Origin: Streptomyces anulatus
GTDB taxonomy: Bacteria; Actinomycetota; Actinomycetes; Streptomycetales; Streptomycetaceae
Length of the DNA: 64,000 bases
NCBI RefSeq assembly: GCF_000721175.1
Contig: NZ_JOEZ01000003.1
Location: forward strand, 248,001 to 312,000
Direction: 5' to 3'
Shown here: positions 34,536 to 42,436 of the stretch, one piece after another
How positions within the stretch are numbered: position 1 is the stretch's first letter
Layout of the letters: every line of letters begins with the position of its first letter
Translations under genes and position numbers: made by a program
The notes under the pieces: generated by a model
The model's database searches: none
Seen by the model: the letters and a program-made list of their open reading frames with translations, nothing else
Told to the model about the DNA's origin: nothing

Positions 34536-34576
34536 CCCTGCCCGGGACCCGCACAACCGCGGTGACCCGGGCAGGG
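34536..34576 (-). terminator. Terminator hairpin after the AlkB-like gene
   Basis: Eleven-base perfect arms CCCTGCCCGGG (34536-34546) and CCCGGGCAGGG (34566-34576) with a 19-base loop, 18 bases beyond the stop at 34594. This supports separate transcription of the phosphatase gene. Confidence 0.55.
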
Positions 34577-34593
34577 GCCGCCCGGCACCGGGG

Positions 34594-35223
34594 TCAGCGC
34601 ACCCCGTCGGGCCGGAACTGCACGCTGACGCGCGGTCCGACGGCCCGCGCGGTCTTGGGGACCGCGTGCTCCCAGGTGCGCTGACAACTGCCGCCCATGA
34701 CGATCAGGTCGCCGTGGCCGAGCGGCCTGCGTACGGGGGCGGGGCCAGGGCGTCGCGGACGCAGCGCGAGATGCCGGGGGGCTCCCAGTGAGAGGATCGC
34801 GACCATGGTGTCCTCGGTGCTTCCCCGGCCGATGGTGTCCCCGTGCCAGGCGACCCCGTCCCGTCCGTCCCGGTAGAAGCACAGCCCCGCCGTGGTGAAG
34901 GGTTCGCCCAGCTCGGCCGCGTAGTGCTCGCCGAGCTCGGTACGGGCGGCCTCCAGGGCCGGATGCGGAAGGCGATCGTGGCGGCCGAAGAAGGCCAGCA
35001 GCCGGGGGACCGCGACCACGCGCTCGTACATGACGCGCTGCTCGGCCCGCCAGGCGACATCGTTGACCAGCGTCTCGAACAGCGTGTCCGCGCCCCGGAG
35101 CCACTGCGGCAGCACGTCGATCCAGGCCCCGTGCCCCAGGTCGGTCCGCCGCAGGCCGCTCAGGGAGTGGGTGCCGACCTCGGGCCCCTGGTCGAAGAGT
35201 GAACTCTGCAGGTGTACGGCCAT
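34594..35223 (-). CDS. alkB: AlkB-like Fe(II)/2-oxoglutarate-dependent dioxygenase
   Basis: 209 residues. The double-stranded beta-helix residues are all present: HxD in GVAWHGDTIG, the distal His in CQRTWEHAVPK, and the 2-oxoglutarate Arg region RVSVQFRP. LCFYRDGRDGVAWHGD and MVAILSLGAPRHLALRPR match AlkB proteins. It is predicted to repair alkylated nucleic acid by oxidative demethylation. The short 57-base upstream region carries a LexA-like palindrome and a -10-like TAGGCT so close to the ATG that a leaderless transcript is possible. Confidence 0.9.
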   Translation of the reverse strand: MAVHLQSSLFDQGPEVGTHSLSGLRRTDLGHGAWIDVLPQWLRGADTLFETLVNDVAWRAEQRVMYERVVAVPRLLAFFGRHDRLPHPALEAARTELGEHYAAELGEPFTTAGLCFYRDGRDGVAWHGDTIGRGSTEDTMVAILSLGAPRHLALRPRRPGPAPVRRPLGHGDLIVMGGSCQRTWEHAVPKTARAVGPRVSVQFRPDGVR

Positions 35224-35240
35224 GGGTCGAGCCTAACGTC

Positions 35241-35260
35241 ATTCGAGCACGTGTGCGAAT
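35241..35260. promoter_or_regulatory. LexA-like palindrome upstream of alkB
   Basis: ATTCGAGCACGTGTGCGAAT is symmetric at 16 of 20 positions. Its TCGAGC-N4-GTGCGA core differs by one base per half from the Gram-positive LexA form CGAAC-N4-GTTCG. It lies 18-37 bases before the alkB start and would overlap the predicted -35/spacer region. Confidence 0.4.
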
Positions 35261-35280
35261 TATGTTGAAGGGTCCCGGCC

Positions 35281-36840
35281 TCAGCCTTCCTTGATCAGAT
35301 CGGCGCACTTCTCGCCGATCATCATCGTGGTGATGCACGGATTGGCCGTCGTCAGGAACGGCATGACCGACGCGTCGGCCACCCGCAGCCCCGGGACCCC
35401 CTTGACCCGCAACTGCGGGTCGAGCGGCGAGTCAGGGTCCTCCGCCGGGCCCATCCGCACGGTCCCCGCGGGGTGGTACACGGTGTTGTGGGTCTCGCGG
35501 ATGTAGTCGAACAGCTCCGCGTCCGTGGTCGCGGCAGGCCCCGGAGCCAACTCCGCACCCGCCCAGTCGGCCATCCGGGGCTGCGCCACGATCTCCCGCG
35601 CCAGCCGCAGCCCGTACGTCATCACCCGTACGTCGTGCTCGTCGGTGAAGTAGCGCGGATCGACCCGGGGCTTGTCCCGGAAGTCCCGGCTCCGCAGCCG
35701 CACCGTGCCCCGCGACCGGGCACGGGTGACGTTCGGGGTCAGGCAGAACGCGTTGTCCGAGGTGGGGTAGCCGCGCCGGTAGGTGTTCATGTCGAACGGC
35801 ACCGAGCCGTAGTGGAACATCAGGTCCGGCCGGTCGAGCCCCGGCTCGGTGTCCGCGAAGATCCCGATCTCCCACCACTGGGTGGAGGTGGTGACCATGG
35901 GCTGCTTCGCCTCCCACATGATCACGCCCTCCGGGTGGTCCTGGAGGTGCGAGCCGACGCCGGGGGAGTCCACCCGTACGTCCACCCCGGTGTCCCGCAG
36001 ATGTCCGGCCGGGCCGATGCCGGACAGCATCAGCAGCTTCGGGGAGTCGATCGCGCCGCAGGAGACGATCACCTCGCGCCGCGCGTACACCGCCCCGCTG
36101 TGGACGGTGTCGGGCTCCAGGTACTCCACCCCGGCGCACCGGTCGCCGTCGAACAGCAGCCGCTTCGCCTGGAGGCCGGTCCGTACCTCCAGGTTCGGCC
36201 GGGAGCCGAGAACCGGATGCAGGTACGACACCGAGGCCGAGGAACGGGTGCCGTCCTCGCGGGCGTTGATCTGGAACCAGTGCGCGCCCCGGATCACCGT
36301 GGAGCCCGTGTTGAACGGCACGGTGGGGATGCCCGCCTCCGCGCAGGCCGACAGCAGGGCCGCGCCGCACGGGTCGCGGGGCGGCACGGTGCGGATGGTG
36401 ACGGGACCGGAGCGCCCGTGGTGGTCGCCGGGCGCGTCATTGGTCTCCAGCCGCTTGTAGAGCGGGAAGCAGTCCGCCGCGCTCCACCCGGTGCAGCCCA
36501 GGGCGCCCCACTCGTCCAGGTCCTCGGCGGGGGCCCAGAAGGCGATGCAGGAGTTGTGCGAGGAGCAGCCGCCGAGCACCTTGGCGCGGGCGTGCCGCAT
36601 GAAGCTGTTGCCCCTCTCCTGCGGCTCCACCGGATAGTCCCAGTCGTAACCGGACTCCAGCAGCGCCATCCACCGCTCCAGCCGCAGGACGCTGTCGTCC
36701 CCGACGTCCGAGGGGCCCGCCTCCAGTACGCAGACGGTGACAGCGGGGTCCTCGGTGAGCCGGGCGGCGATGACCGCTCCGGCCGTACCGCCGCCCACGA
36801 CGACGTAATCGAACACGGGCGCGGGGCTGGCTTCGGGCAT
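35281..36840 (-). CDS. GMC-family oxidoreductase (choline dehydrogenase-like)
   Basis: 519 residues with AGGAGA just before the ATG at 36840. FAD-dependent GMC family: N-terminal dinucleotide motif YVVVGGGTAGAVIAARL, the first GMC signature region KVLGGCSSHNSCIAFWAP, SCGAIDSPKLLMLSGIGPAGHL (second signature), and a C-terminal active site NTVYHPAGTVRMG (His) with TANPCIT (Asn). Together with the upstream aldehyde dehydrogenase it would oxidise choline, or a similar alcohol, through the aldehyde to betaine. The permease once encoded between them is broken. Confidence 0.88.
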   Translation of the reverse strand: MPEASPAPVFDYVVVGGGTAGAVIAARLTEDPAVTVCVLEAGPSDVGDDSVLRLERWMALLESGYDWDYPVEPQERGNSFMRHARAKVLGGCSSHNSCIAFWAPAEDLDEWGALGCTGWSAADCFPLYKRLETNDAPGDHHGRSGPVTIRTVPPRDPCGAALLSACAEAGIPTVPFNTGSTVIRGAHWFQINAREDGTRSSASVSYLHPVLGSRPNLEVRTGLQAKRLLFDGDRCAGVEYLEPDTVHSGAVYARREVIVSCGAIDSPKLLMLSGIGPAGHLRDTGVDVRVDSPGVGSHLQDHPEGVIMWEAKQPMVTTSTQWWEIGIFADTEPGLDRPDLMFHYGSVPFDMNTYRRGYPTSDNAFCLTPNVTRARSRGTVRLRSRDFRDKPRVDPRYFTDEHDVRVMTYGLRLAREIVAQPRMADWAGAELAPGPAATTDAELFDYIRETHNTVYHPAGTVRMGPAEDPDSPLDPQLRVKGVPGLRVADASVMPFLTTANPCITTMMIGEKCADLIKEG

Positions 36841-37049
36841 CGGGTCTCCTGAGTTCGGCCGGCCGGTGGGGGCTGGAAGGTGCCGGTCAGGATCGAGATG
36901 CAGCTGATCCCGGCGGCGAAGGTGCGGAAGTTGCCGAGCGTGCGCTTGAGTCCGGGGCGTCAGCCGGGCTCACCGGGCGCGTCGTCGTGCCCGGTCTGCG
37001 GCCTCTTCCCGCTTCCGGGCGCGGGACCGGGACCCGTACCCGTACTCAC
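36841..37049 (-). pseudogene. Truncated APC-family amino-acid/choline permease remnant
   Basis: A GTG at 37049 overlaps the aldehyde dehydrogenase stop (GTGA), as for an intact operon gene. It encodes 29 residues (MSTGTGPGPAPGSGKRPQTG and nine more) and then meets an in-frame TGA at 36962-36960. The same frame continues as LKRTLGNFRTFAAGIS and ISILTGTFQ, the well-known cytoplasmic start and first helix of APC permeases. It then breaks off in a short non-homologous stretch right before the GMC gene's ribosome binding site. So the gene has a nonsense mutation and has lost more than 400 codons. Confidence 0.8.
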
Positions 37050-38515
37050 TCGAACCATCGTTGCGGGGTCGCGGCGACATTCCGCCAGATGTGCTTGGCC
37101 TCCTGGTACTCGGCAAGCCCGGCCGGACCCAGTTCGCGGCCGAAGCCGGACTGCTTCATGCCGCCCCACTCCGCCTGCGGTACGTACGGGTGGAAGTCGT
37201 TGATCCACACGGTGCCCGCCCGCAGCCGCGACGCCACCCGGTGGGCGCGCCCGCCGTCCTGCGTCCAGACCGCCCCCGCCAGCCCGTACACGGTGTCGTT
37301 GGCCAGCCGGACCGCGTCGTCCTCGTCCCGGAACCGCTCGACGGTGAGCACCGGACCGAACGACTCGTCCTGCACCACGGACATCGAGGTGGCGCACTCG
37401 TCCAGCACGGTGGGCGGGTAGTAGAAGCCGTCCGCCAGCGCCGGATCGTCGGGCCGCGCGCCCCCGCAGCGCAGCACCGCCCCCTCGGCGATGCCCTCGG
37501 CCACGTACGCCTCGACCTTGTCCCGGTGCGCTGCGGAGATCAGCGGCCCGCTGCGCGCGTCCTCGTCGAACGGCCCGCCGAGCCGGATCCGGCGGGCCCG
37601 CGCCACTAGTTCGTCGGTGAACCGGTCGTGCAGCTCGTCCTGGACGAGGAGCCGCGCCCCGGCGGAGCAGACCTGCCCCGCGTGCAGGAAGACCGCCGTG
37701 AGCGCGTGGTCGACGGCGGTGTCGAAGTCGGCGTCGGCGAAGACGATGTTGGGATTCTTGCCGCCCAGCTCCAGGGCGACCTTCTTCACCGTGGGCGCGG
37801 CGGCCGCCATGATGCGCCGCCCGGTGGCGAGCCCGCCGGTGAACGACACCATGTCCACGCGCGGATCCTCGGTCAGCGGCGCGCCCACGACGGCACCCGC
37901 CCCGAGCACCAGGTTGGCGACCCCGTCCGGGAGCCCGGCCTCGGTCAGCAGCCCCATGAGCAGGATGGCGGTGTGCGGGGTCAGCTCACTCGGCTTGAGG
38001 ACGAACGTGTTGCCGGCCGCGAGCGCCGGGGCGACCTTCCAGGCGGTCTGGAGCAGCGGATAGTTCCACGGCGTGATGAGCGTGCAGACCCCGACGGGCT
38101 CGTGGACGACACGGCTGTCCGTGTCCGTGTTCCCGGTGTCGACGACCCGGTCGGTGCCCCCGGAGGCGGCGAGATTGCCGAAGTACCGGAAGCAGTTCGC
38201 GATGTCGTCCATGTCGTAGAGGCTCTCGACCAGCCGCTTCCCCGTGTCCAGCGACTCGGCCCGCGCGAAGACGTCCCTGTCCCGCTCCAGGAGCTCCGCC
38301 ACCCGCAGCAGCAGCCGCCCCCGCTCGGCGGCGGGCGTCCCCGGCCAGCTCCCCTGGTCGAAGGCCCGCCGGGCCGCGGCGACGGCAGCGGCGGCGTCCT
38401 CGGCCCCGCCCTCGTCGACAGCGGCCACCAGCGTGCCGTCGGCCGGACAGCGGATCTCCCGTGTGCGCCCCTCGGCGGCAGCGGTCCAGTGGCCATCGAT
38501 GAACAGCTCCGGCAT
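37046..38515 (-). CDS. Aldehyde dehydrogenase (betaine-aldehyde dehydrogenase-like)
   Basis: 489 residues from the ATG at 38515, preceded by AGGAGGAG. Motifs of the NAD-dependent family: LITPWNYPLLQTAWKVAPALAAGNTFVLKPSE, the catalytic Glu in VALELGGKNPNIVFADADFD, the catalytic Cys in FLHAGQVCSAGARL, and ESFGPVLTVERF. Its position upstream of a GMC oxidoreductase and a permease remnant suggests a choline-to-betaine osmoprotectant operon, though other amino-alcohol substrates are possible. Confidence 0.9.
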   Translation of the reverse strand: MPELFIDGHWTAAAEGRTREIRCPADGTLVAAVDEGGAEDAAAAVAAARRAFDQGSWPGTPAAERGRLLLRVAELLERDRDVFARAESLDTGKRLVESLYDMDDIANCFRYFGNLAASGGTDRVVDTGNTDTDSRVVHEPVGVCTLITPWNYPLLQTAWKVAPALAAGNTFVLKPSELTPHTAILLMGLLTEAGLPDGVANLVLGAGAVVGAPLTEDPRVDMVSFTGGLATGRRIMAAAAPTVKKVALELGGKNPNIVFADADFDTAVDHALTAVFLHAGQVCSAGARLLVQDELHDRFTDELVARARRIRLGGPFDEDARSGPLISAAHRDKVEAYVAEGIAEGAVLRCGGARPDDPALADGFYYPPTVLDECATSMSVVQDESFGPVLTVERFRDEDDAVRLANDTVYGLAGAVWTQDGGRAHRVASRLRAGTVWINDFHPYVPQAEWGGMKQSGFGRELGPAGLAEYQEAKHIWRNVAATPQRWFE

Positions 38516-38723
38516 GGCTCCTCCTGTACGGGGCTGGGACGGGCGCCCCGCCGGGGTGCTGGCCACGGCGGCGACCGGCTTCCTGCGTGACGACATCAGG
38601 ACAGACGGTAGGAGCGGCGGGGCGGGGGCGCATGGCGGGCGCAGCCGATCGGGGCAGGGGGTGCCGGGCACGGCTGGGATCTGCTCACCTGCTTTCAGCA
38701 CGCTGCCCACCCCCACCACCCGA

Positions 38724-38729
38724 TAGGAT
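38724..38729 (+). promoter_or_regulatory. Candidate -10 element for the WXG-like operon
   Basis: TAGGAT within CCCGATAGGAT lies 45 bases before the GTG at 38774. The same 11-mer recurs at 40969-40979 before the next operon. No convincing -35 is seen at either site. Confidence 0.3.
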
Positions 38730-38773
38730 TTCCTGCTGGGCCGAGCTGGATGACAACAGCTGTGGGGGGATGC

Positions 38774-39226
38774 GTGTCTTTCGATGAAGAGTGGGCCAAC
38801 CTGAAGGCGGAGGCGCTCGCGCGCCAGTCCGGCGGTATGCAGCTCAATCAGCTGCCGACTGATGCCGGAGGAAGTCAGGGAGGTGCGCCTGTGGACGGCA
38901 CTCTCGACTACAACAGCGCGTCCATCAACGGGAACGCCAATCTGCTGATCGAGATCGCAGGCTTCCTCCACGAGGGCCGCCCGGACGGAGACCTGTGCAC
39001 TCTGGCCCGCGATCCGAGGTCGCACAGCGACGTGGCCGCACAGGTCGAACGTTTCGGCAGATTCGCCGATGACCAGTACCAGGACGCGGTCGCACTCTTC
39101 GCGGCCCTCTCCACGCGGCTCAGGACCGCTGGTTCGAACCTGGTGACCGTGGACGACGACCGTGCTCGTCACTTCCTGGACACGATTCTGCGTGACGGCA
39201 GCTACATACCGCCGGAGGCGAAGTGA
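38774..39226 (+). CDS. WXG100-like small helical protein
   Basis: 150 residues from the GTG at 38774, which follows GGGGGGA at the right distance; an upstream ATG at 38750 lacks a ribosome binding site. It opens MSFDEEWANLKAEAL, a pattern shared with actinobacterial proteins next to WXG/ESX-type effectors. It has two predicted helical stretches (NANLLIEIAGFLHEG; ADDQYQDAVALFAALSTRL) and no signal peptide. It is probably a partner or chaperone of the following effector-like protein, with which it overlaps by GTGA. Confidence 0.6.
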   Translation: MSFDEEWANLKAEALARQSGGMQLNQLPTDAGGSQGGAPVDGTLDYNSASINGNANLLIEIAGFLHEGRPDGDLCTLARDPRSHSDVAAQVERFGRFADDQYQDAVALFAALSTRLRTAGSNLVTVDDDRARHFLDTILRDGSYIPPEAK

Positions 39227-40614
39227 GCACTCTGAGCTACCGAAGTGACGTCGAGTTTCTCGATGGCTGCAATCCGCCCCTGGTTGAGCGTAACGCCGAT
39301 GAATTCCTCCGCATACGCAACATGCTGACGGAGGCTGACGAGCCCGCGGAGCGGGCCGAGAAGAAGACGCATTGGCGCAGCGAGGGAAGCCGGAGCTACG
39401 AGGCCCGTGTCGCCGAGGCGCGCAAGCTGTTGGTCAACCTCGCGGAGGGTTACGGCAAGGCCGCCAGTGCGCTCCGCGGCTATGCCTTCGCACTGGCGAC
39501 CGCGAAGAGCCACTACTCCAACGGCAAAGCCAATGAGCAGGCACTGGCGACGCTGATCGCCACCAAAGGCACCGCCATTACCCGTAGGGCTCAGGACGCG
39601 GAGCCCATGCGCCAGTGGGAGGACATGCGCGGCACGACCGGGGTGCTGGACTTCTTCGCCGAGTTGACCATGGATGTGGACGACATCAAGGACGAGGCGC
39701 ATCGGCTGCACGACGCCGCGGGGGGCGATTTCCACCTCGCCAAGACGGTGGAGAAGGAGGCTCGTGACATCTGCGTGCACGCGATGAAGCAGGCGTATGA
39801 CCTGCTTCCGGAGTTCCGGCTGCGAGACATCCCGCGCGTGGACATCTACTCGGCCGTCTCCGCCCTGCGGAGCGAGGCCCGCGAGGCCCGCGACAACCCG
39901 CTGAGCCAGCTGCCCGGCAGCGGGCCGAAACAGGACTACGCGGCACCGGTCGGCAGTGCTCCTGTCTCGCCGATGCTCCGTGACATCAGAATGCAGCTCG
40001 CCGACCTCCCTCCGGCGACAGACGGTTACTGGATCCCCCCGTCCTCGGACCAGGAGAAGCGAGAGTGGATCGCGGCGAACAAGGAGATCATCCAAGCCGC
40101 GGCGAGTAGATCCGGGCTGCCCGCGGACATGGTCGCGGGCATCGCGTGGCAGGAGATCGCGGGCCAACCGGGGTACGCGGACGATGTGGTCGACACGATT
40201 CGGGAGCAGGCCGACGCACCCTGGGGGCTGAGCCCCATCTCGCCGGAGAACCTGCCGTGGCGTCTCGGCGGTAGTCCTGACGAGACCTCCTTCGGCCCCA
40301 TCGCGATCCAGATCCGACGTGGGGCTGAAGTGCTCGGCTACGACCCGGACAGTCTGACCGACCACCAGCGGGCGATCGTGGAGGAGTCCCTGCAGGATCC
40401 GGGACAGAACATCTTCATCGCGTCCGAATATCTGGCGCAGCTCAAAGCGGAGAGCGAATTCGCCGACGTCCCGGCGGAGAAGATGACGCCCGCTCAATTT
40501 CAGGAGCTGGCCGCCCGGTACAACGGAGGTCCCTACTGGGAAGGGGACCAGGCCCAGGCATACGGCCGGGGATTCGGCAACCACCTCGAGAACGCCAGGG
40601 ATGCATTGCGGTGA
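39223..40614 (+). CDS. WXG-like protein with C-terminal lytic-transglycosylase-type domain
   Basis: 463 residues. The helical N-terminal part contains a WxxxG turn (HWRSEGSRSYEARVAEAR, about residue 51) like ESX/WXG100 proteins and long helices to about residue 225. After a Pro-rich linker, residues 280-460 resemble a soluble-lytic-transglycosylase fold. MVAGIAWQEIAG places a Glu at 311 in the catalytic position, with SFGPIAIQIRRGAEVLGYDP, NIFIASEYLAQLKAE and the ARYNGGPYW substrate motif. It is predicted to cut peptidoglycan. It lacks a Sec signal. Short overlaps join it to both neighbours. Confidence 0.7.
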   Translation: MSTLSYRSDVEFLDGCNPPLVERNADEFLRIRNMLTEADEPAERAEKKTHWRSEGSRSYEARVAEARKLLVNLAEGYGKAASALRGYAFALATAKSHYSNGKANEQALATLIATKGTAITRRAQDAEPMRQWEDMRGTTGVLDFFAELTMDVDDIKDEAHRLHDAAGGDFHLAKTVEKEARDICVHAMKQAYDLLPEFRLRDIPRVDIYSAVSALRSEAREARDNPLSQLPGSGPKQDYAAPVGSAPVSPMLRDIRMQLADLPPATDGYWIPPSSDQEKREWIAANKEIIQAAASRSGLPADMVAGIAWQEIAGQPGYADDVVDTIREQADAPWGLSPISPENLPWRLGGSPDETSFGPIAIQIRRGAEVLGYDPDSLTDHQRAIVEESLQDPGQNIFIASEYLAQLKAESEFADVPAEKMTPAQFQELAARYNGGPYWEGDQAQAYGRGFGNHLENARDALR

Positions 40615-40940
40615 TGTCCGACCAGCACGGAATTGCACGCGCCGCCGAGGACGACAGCGGTTGTCTGCGATGGGCCATGGCGGTGCCGCTGACGATCCTC
40701 TACGCCCTGGCGGCCTTCTGCTGCTACACGGCGCTGATCACGCGCCCCTCGGGGAGCTGGGATCAGGACGCGTACGGCGCGATCGCGCTGATGAGCTTCC
40801 TCGCCCTGGCGCTCAGCGCGCTCGGGCTCCTCGTCACGGTTGCGCCCCCGACGGTGCGGCGCGCCATGGGCCCGTGGTGGCTGGCCCCGCCGCTGGTCAT
40901 CAGCGCGGTCGCCGCGATTCGGTGGGCTCTGGGGGGCTGA
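40611..40940 (+). CDS. Small membrane protein, candidate immunity protein
   Basis: 109 residues. The GTG at 40611 overlaps the effector-like stop; the ATG at 40614 is the alternative. Three hydrophobic segments are seen (AVPLTILYALAAFCCYTALI, IALMSFLALALSALGLLVTVA, WLAPPLVISAVAAIRWAL). I recognise no family. Its place after a peptidoglycan-hydrolase-like gene suggests protection or membrane docking, which is inference only. Confidence 0.6.
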   Translation: MMSDQHGIARAAEDDSGCLRWAMAVPLTILYALAAFCCYTALITRPSGSWDQDAYGAIALMSFLALALSALGLLVTVAPPTVRRAMGPWWLAPPLVISAVAAIRWALGG

Positions 40941-40987
40941 GAGCGGGACAGCCCGCGGCCCGGTACTCCCCGATAGGATCGCGCTCG

Positions 40988-41079
40988 GGCCCTGATCATC
41001 GATCACGGGCCAACGGCTTCTGGAATAAGGGGAATTCACCCGGCCGTGCCGTCGGCGGAAACGGCTTCCCCGCCGACGG
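40988..41079 (+). terminator. Two successive hairpins between operons
   Basis: GGCCCTGATC (40988-40997) pairs with GATCACGGGCC (41001-41011) with one bulge. CCGTCGGCGG (41049-41058) pairs perfectly with CCGCCGACGG (41070-41079) across an 11-base loop. A -10-like TAGGAT (40974-40979) precedes them. They may terminate the upstream cassette or form part of the leader of the monooxygenase gene. Confidence 0.4.
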
Positions 41080-41118
41080 AGGCAACGCCCGGAACACCGA
41101 GTGAGTGGAGCGCCAGTC

Positions 41119-42336
41119 ATGCGTGGAGGCAGCGTCGCCGTCGTCGGCGGCAGCATAGCGGGGTGCGCCGCGGCTCTGGCCGCGTCGCGCGGGGGAGCCG
41201 AGAGGGTCACCGTCCTGGAGCGTGCCGATGCCCGGCTCCGGGACAGAGGGGTGGGGATCGCCCTCCACAGCGACCGGTACGACGAGCTGAGGGAGGCCGG
41301 TTACGTCGCACCGGAGATGCCCTGGGCGCCGCTGACCCGGAGGGTGTGGAGCGTGCGCGACGGCGAGGCCGGCCACGGCCGGCCTGTCGGCGAGCAGCCG
41401 TTCCCGTTCCGGGCCTACAGCTGGGGCTCCCTGTGGAGCGAGCTGCGCCGCCGGGTGCCCGAGGCGGTCTCCTACCGGTCCGGTGCGGTGGTCACCGGGG
41501 TGGAGCCGGACGGCGACGGTGTGACGCTGAGGCTCGCGGACGGACAGCGGGAGCGCTTCGACGTCGTGATCGGGGCGGACGGATACCGCTCCGTCGTCCG
41601 CGAGGCCATGTTCCCCGGCGCGGACGCCACGTACGCCGGATACATCGGCTGGCGCGGCACGTCGCCGGACGTCGCGGACCTCCCCTCGGACGGCCGCGAC
41701 GCGCACAACATCGTCTTCCCCGGCGGACATTGCATGATCTACCGCATCCCGGACGGCGTCGGCGGCCACCTGCTCAACTGGGTTCTCTACACCGCGCCTC
41801 CGCGGACCGACGGCCTCCACCCCGACCTGCGGACCCCGACCTCCCTGCCGCCGGGCCGGCTCAACTCCCAGCTCACCGCGCACCTGCGCGCCCTGGTCGC
41901 CGACGACTTCCCGCCGTACTGGGCCGCCAGGGTGCTCCGCACCCCCGCCGAGACCACCTTCATCCAGCCCATCTACGACCTGGAGGTGCCGCACTACACC
42001 TCGGGACGGATGGTGCTCGTCGGCGACGCCGCCAGCGTCGCCCGGCCGCACATCGGCGGCGGCAGCGTGAAGGCGCTCCAGGACGCCACCGCCCTGGAGG
42101 CCTCCTGGAAGGCCGGGAGTAACTGGGAGGAGATCCTGGGGAGCTACGACGCCGGGCGCGGGCCCGTGGGGTCCGCCATGGTCGCGCTCGCCCGCCGGAT
42201 GGGAGGCGCGCAGGTCGAGAACACACCGGACTGGTCCGCCATGGGGCAGCCCGAGTTCGACGCGTGGTGGCAGGACCAGAACAAGGGCTCCGACCGGCGC
42301 AGCGGTTTCGGCGGCCACAGCATGAAGGCCGGGTAG
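41119..42336 (+). CDS. FAD-dependent aromatic monooxygenase (PHBH-like)
   Basis: 405 residues from the ATG at 41119, which has GGAG eight bases upstream; a GTG at 41101 is the alternative. Class A flavoprotein hydroxylase: GxGxxG-type SVAVVGGSIAGCAAALAAS, the DG motif FDVVIGADGYRSVVRE, and the ribityl-binding GRMVLVGDAASVARPHIGGGSVKALQDA. It likely hydroxylates an aromatic or heteroaromatic acid with NAD(P)H and O2. The convergent Liv-type importer could supply a substrate, but no direct link is seen. Confidence 0.88.
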   Translation: MRGGSVAVVGGSIAGCAAALAASRGGAERVTVLERADARLRDRGVGIALHSDRYDELREAGYVAPEMPWAPLTRRVWSVRDGEAGHGRPVGEQPFPFRAYSWGSLWSELRRRVPEAVSYRSGAVVTGVEPDGDGVTLRLADGQRERFDVVIGADGYRSVVREAMFPGADATYAGYIGWRGTSPDVADLPSDGRDAHNIVFPGGHCMIYRIPDGVGGHLLNWVLYTAPPRTDGLHPDLRTPTSLPPGRLNSQLTAHLRALVADDFPPYWAARVLRTPAETTFIQPIYDLEVPHYTSGRMVLVGDAASVARPHIGGGSVKALQDATALEASWKAGSNWEEILGSYDAGRGPVGSAMVALARRMGGAQVENTPDWSAMGQPEFDAWWQDQNKGSDRRSGFGGHSMKAG

Positions 42337-42383
42337 CGGCCGGGCCGGGGTGCGAGGGGGCGGACCGTCCCCGCTCGCGCCTC

Positions 42384-42436
42384 AGAGCCTGTCGGGTGAC
42401 CTCTGATCGGGCGGCCAAGGCCCCCCGGCAGGCTCT
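42384..42436. mobile_element. MITE-like element, 53 bp internally deleted copy
   Basis: The left 34 bases match the element at 7192 with two or three differences (AGAGCCTGTCGGGTGACCT then TGATCGGGCGGCCA). The right end CCCCCCGGCAGGCTCT is an imperfect copy of the other terminus. Almost the whole core is missing. It fills the gap between two convergent genes, and its last base is the first base of the LivF stop codon, so it can serve as a bidirectional terminator. Confidence 0.65.
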
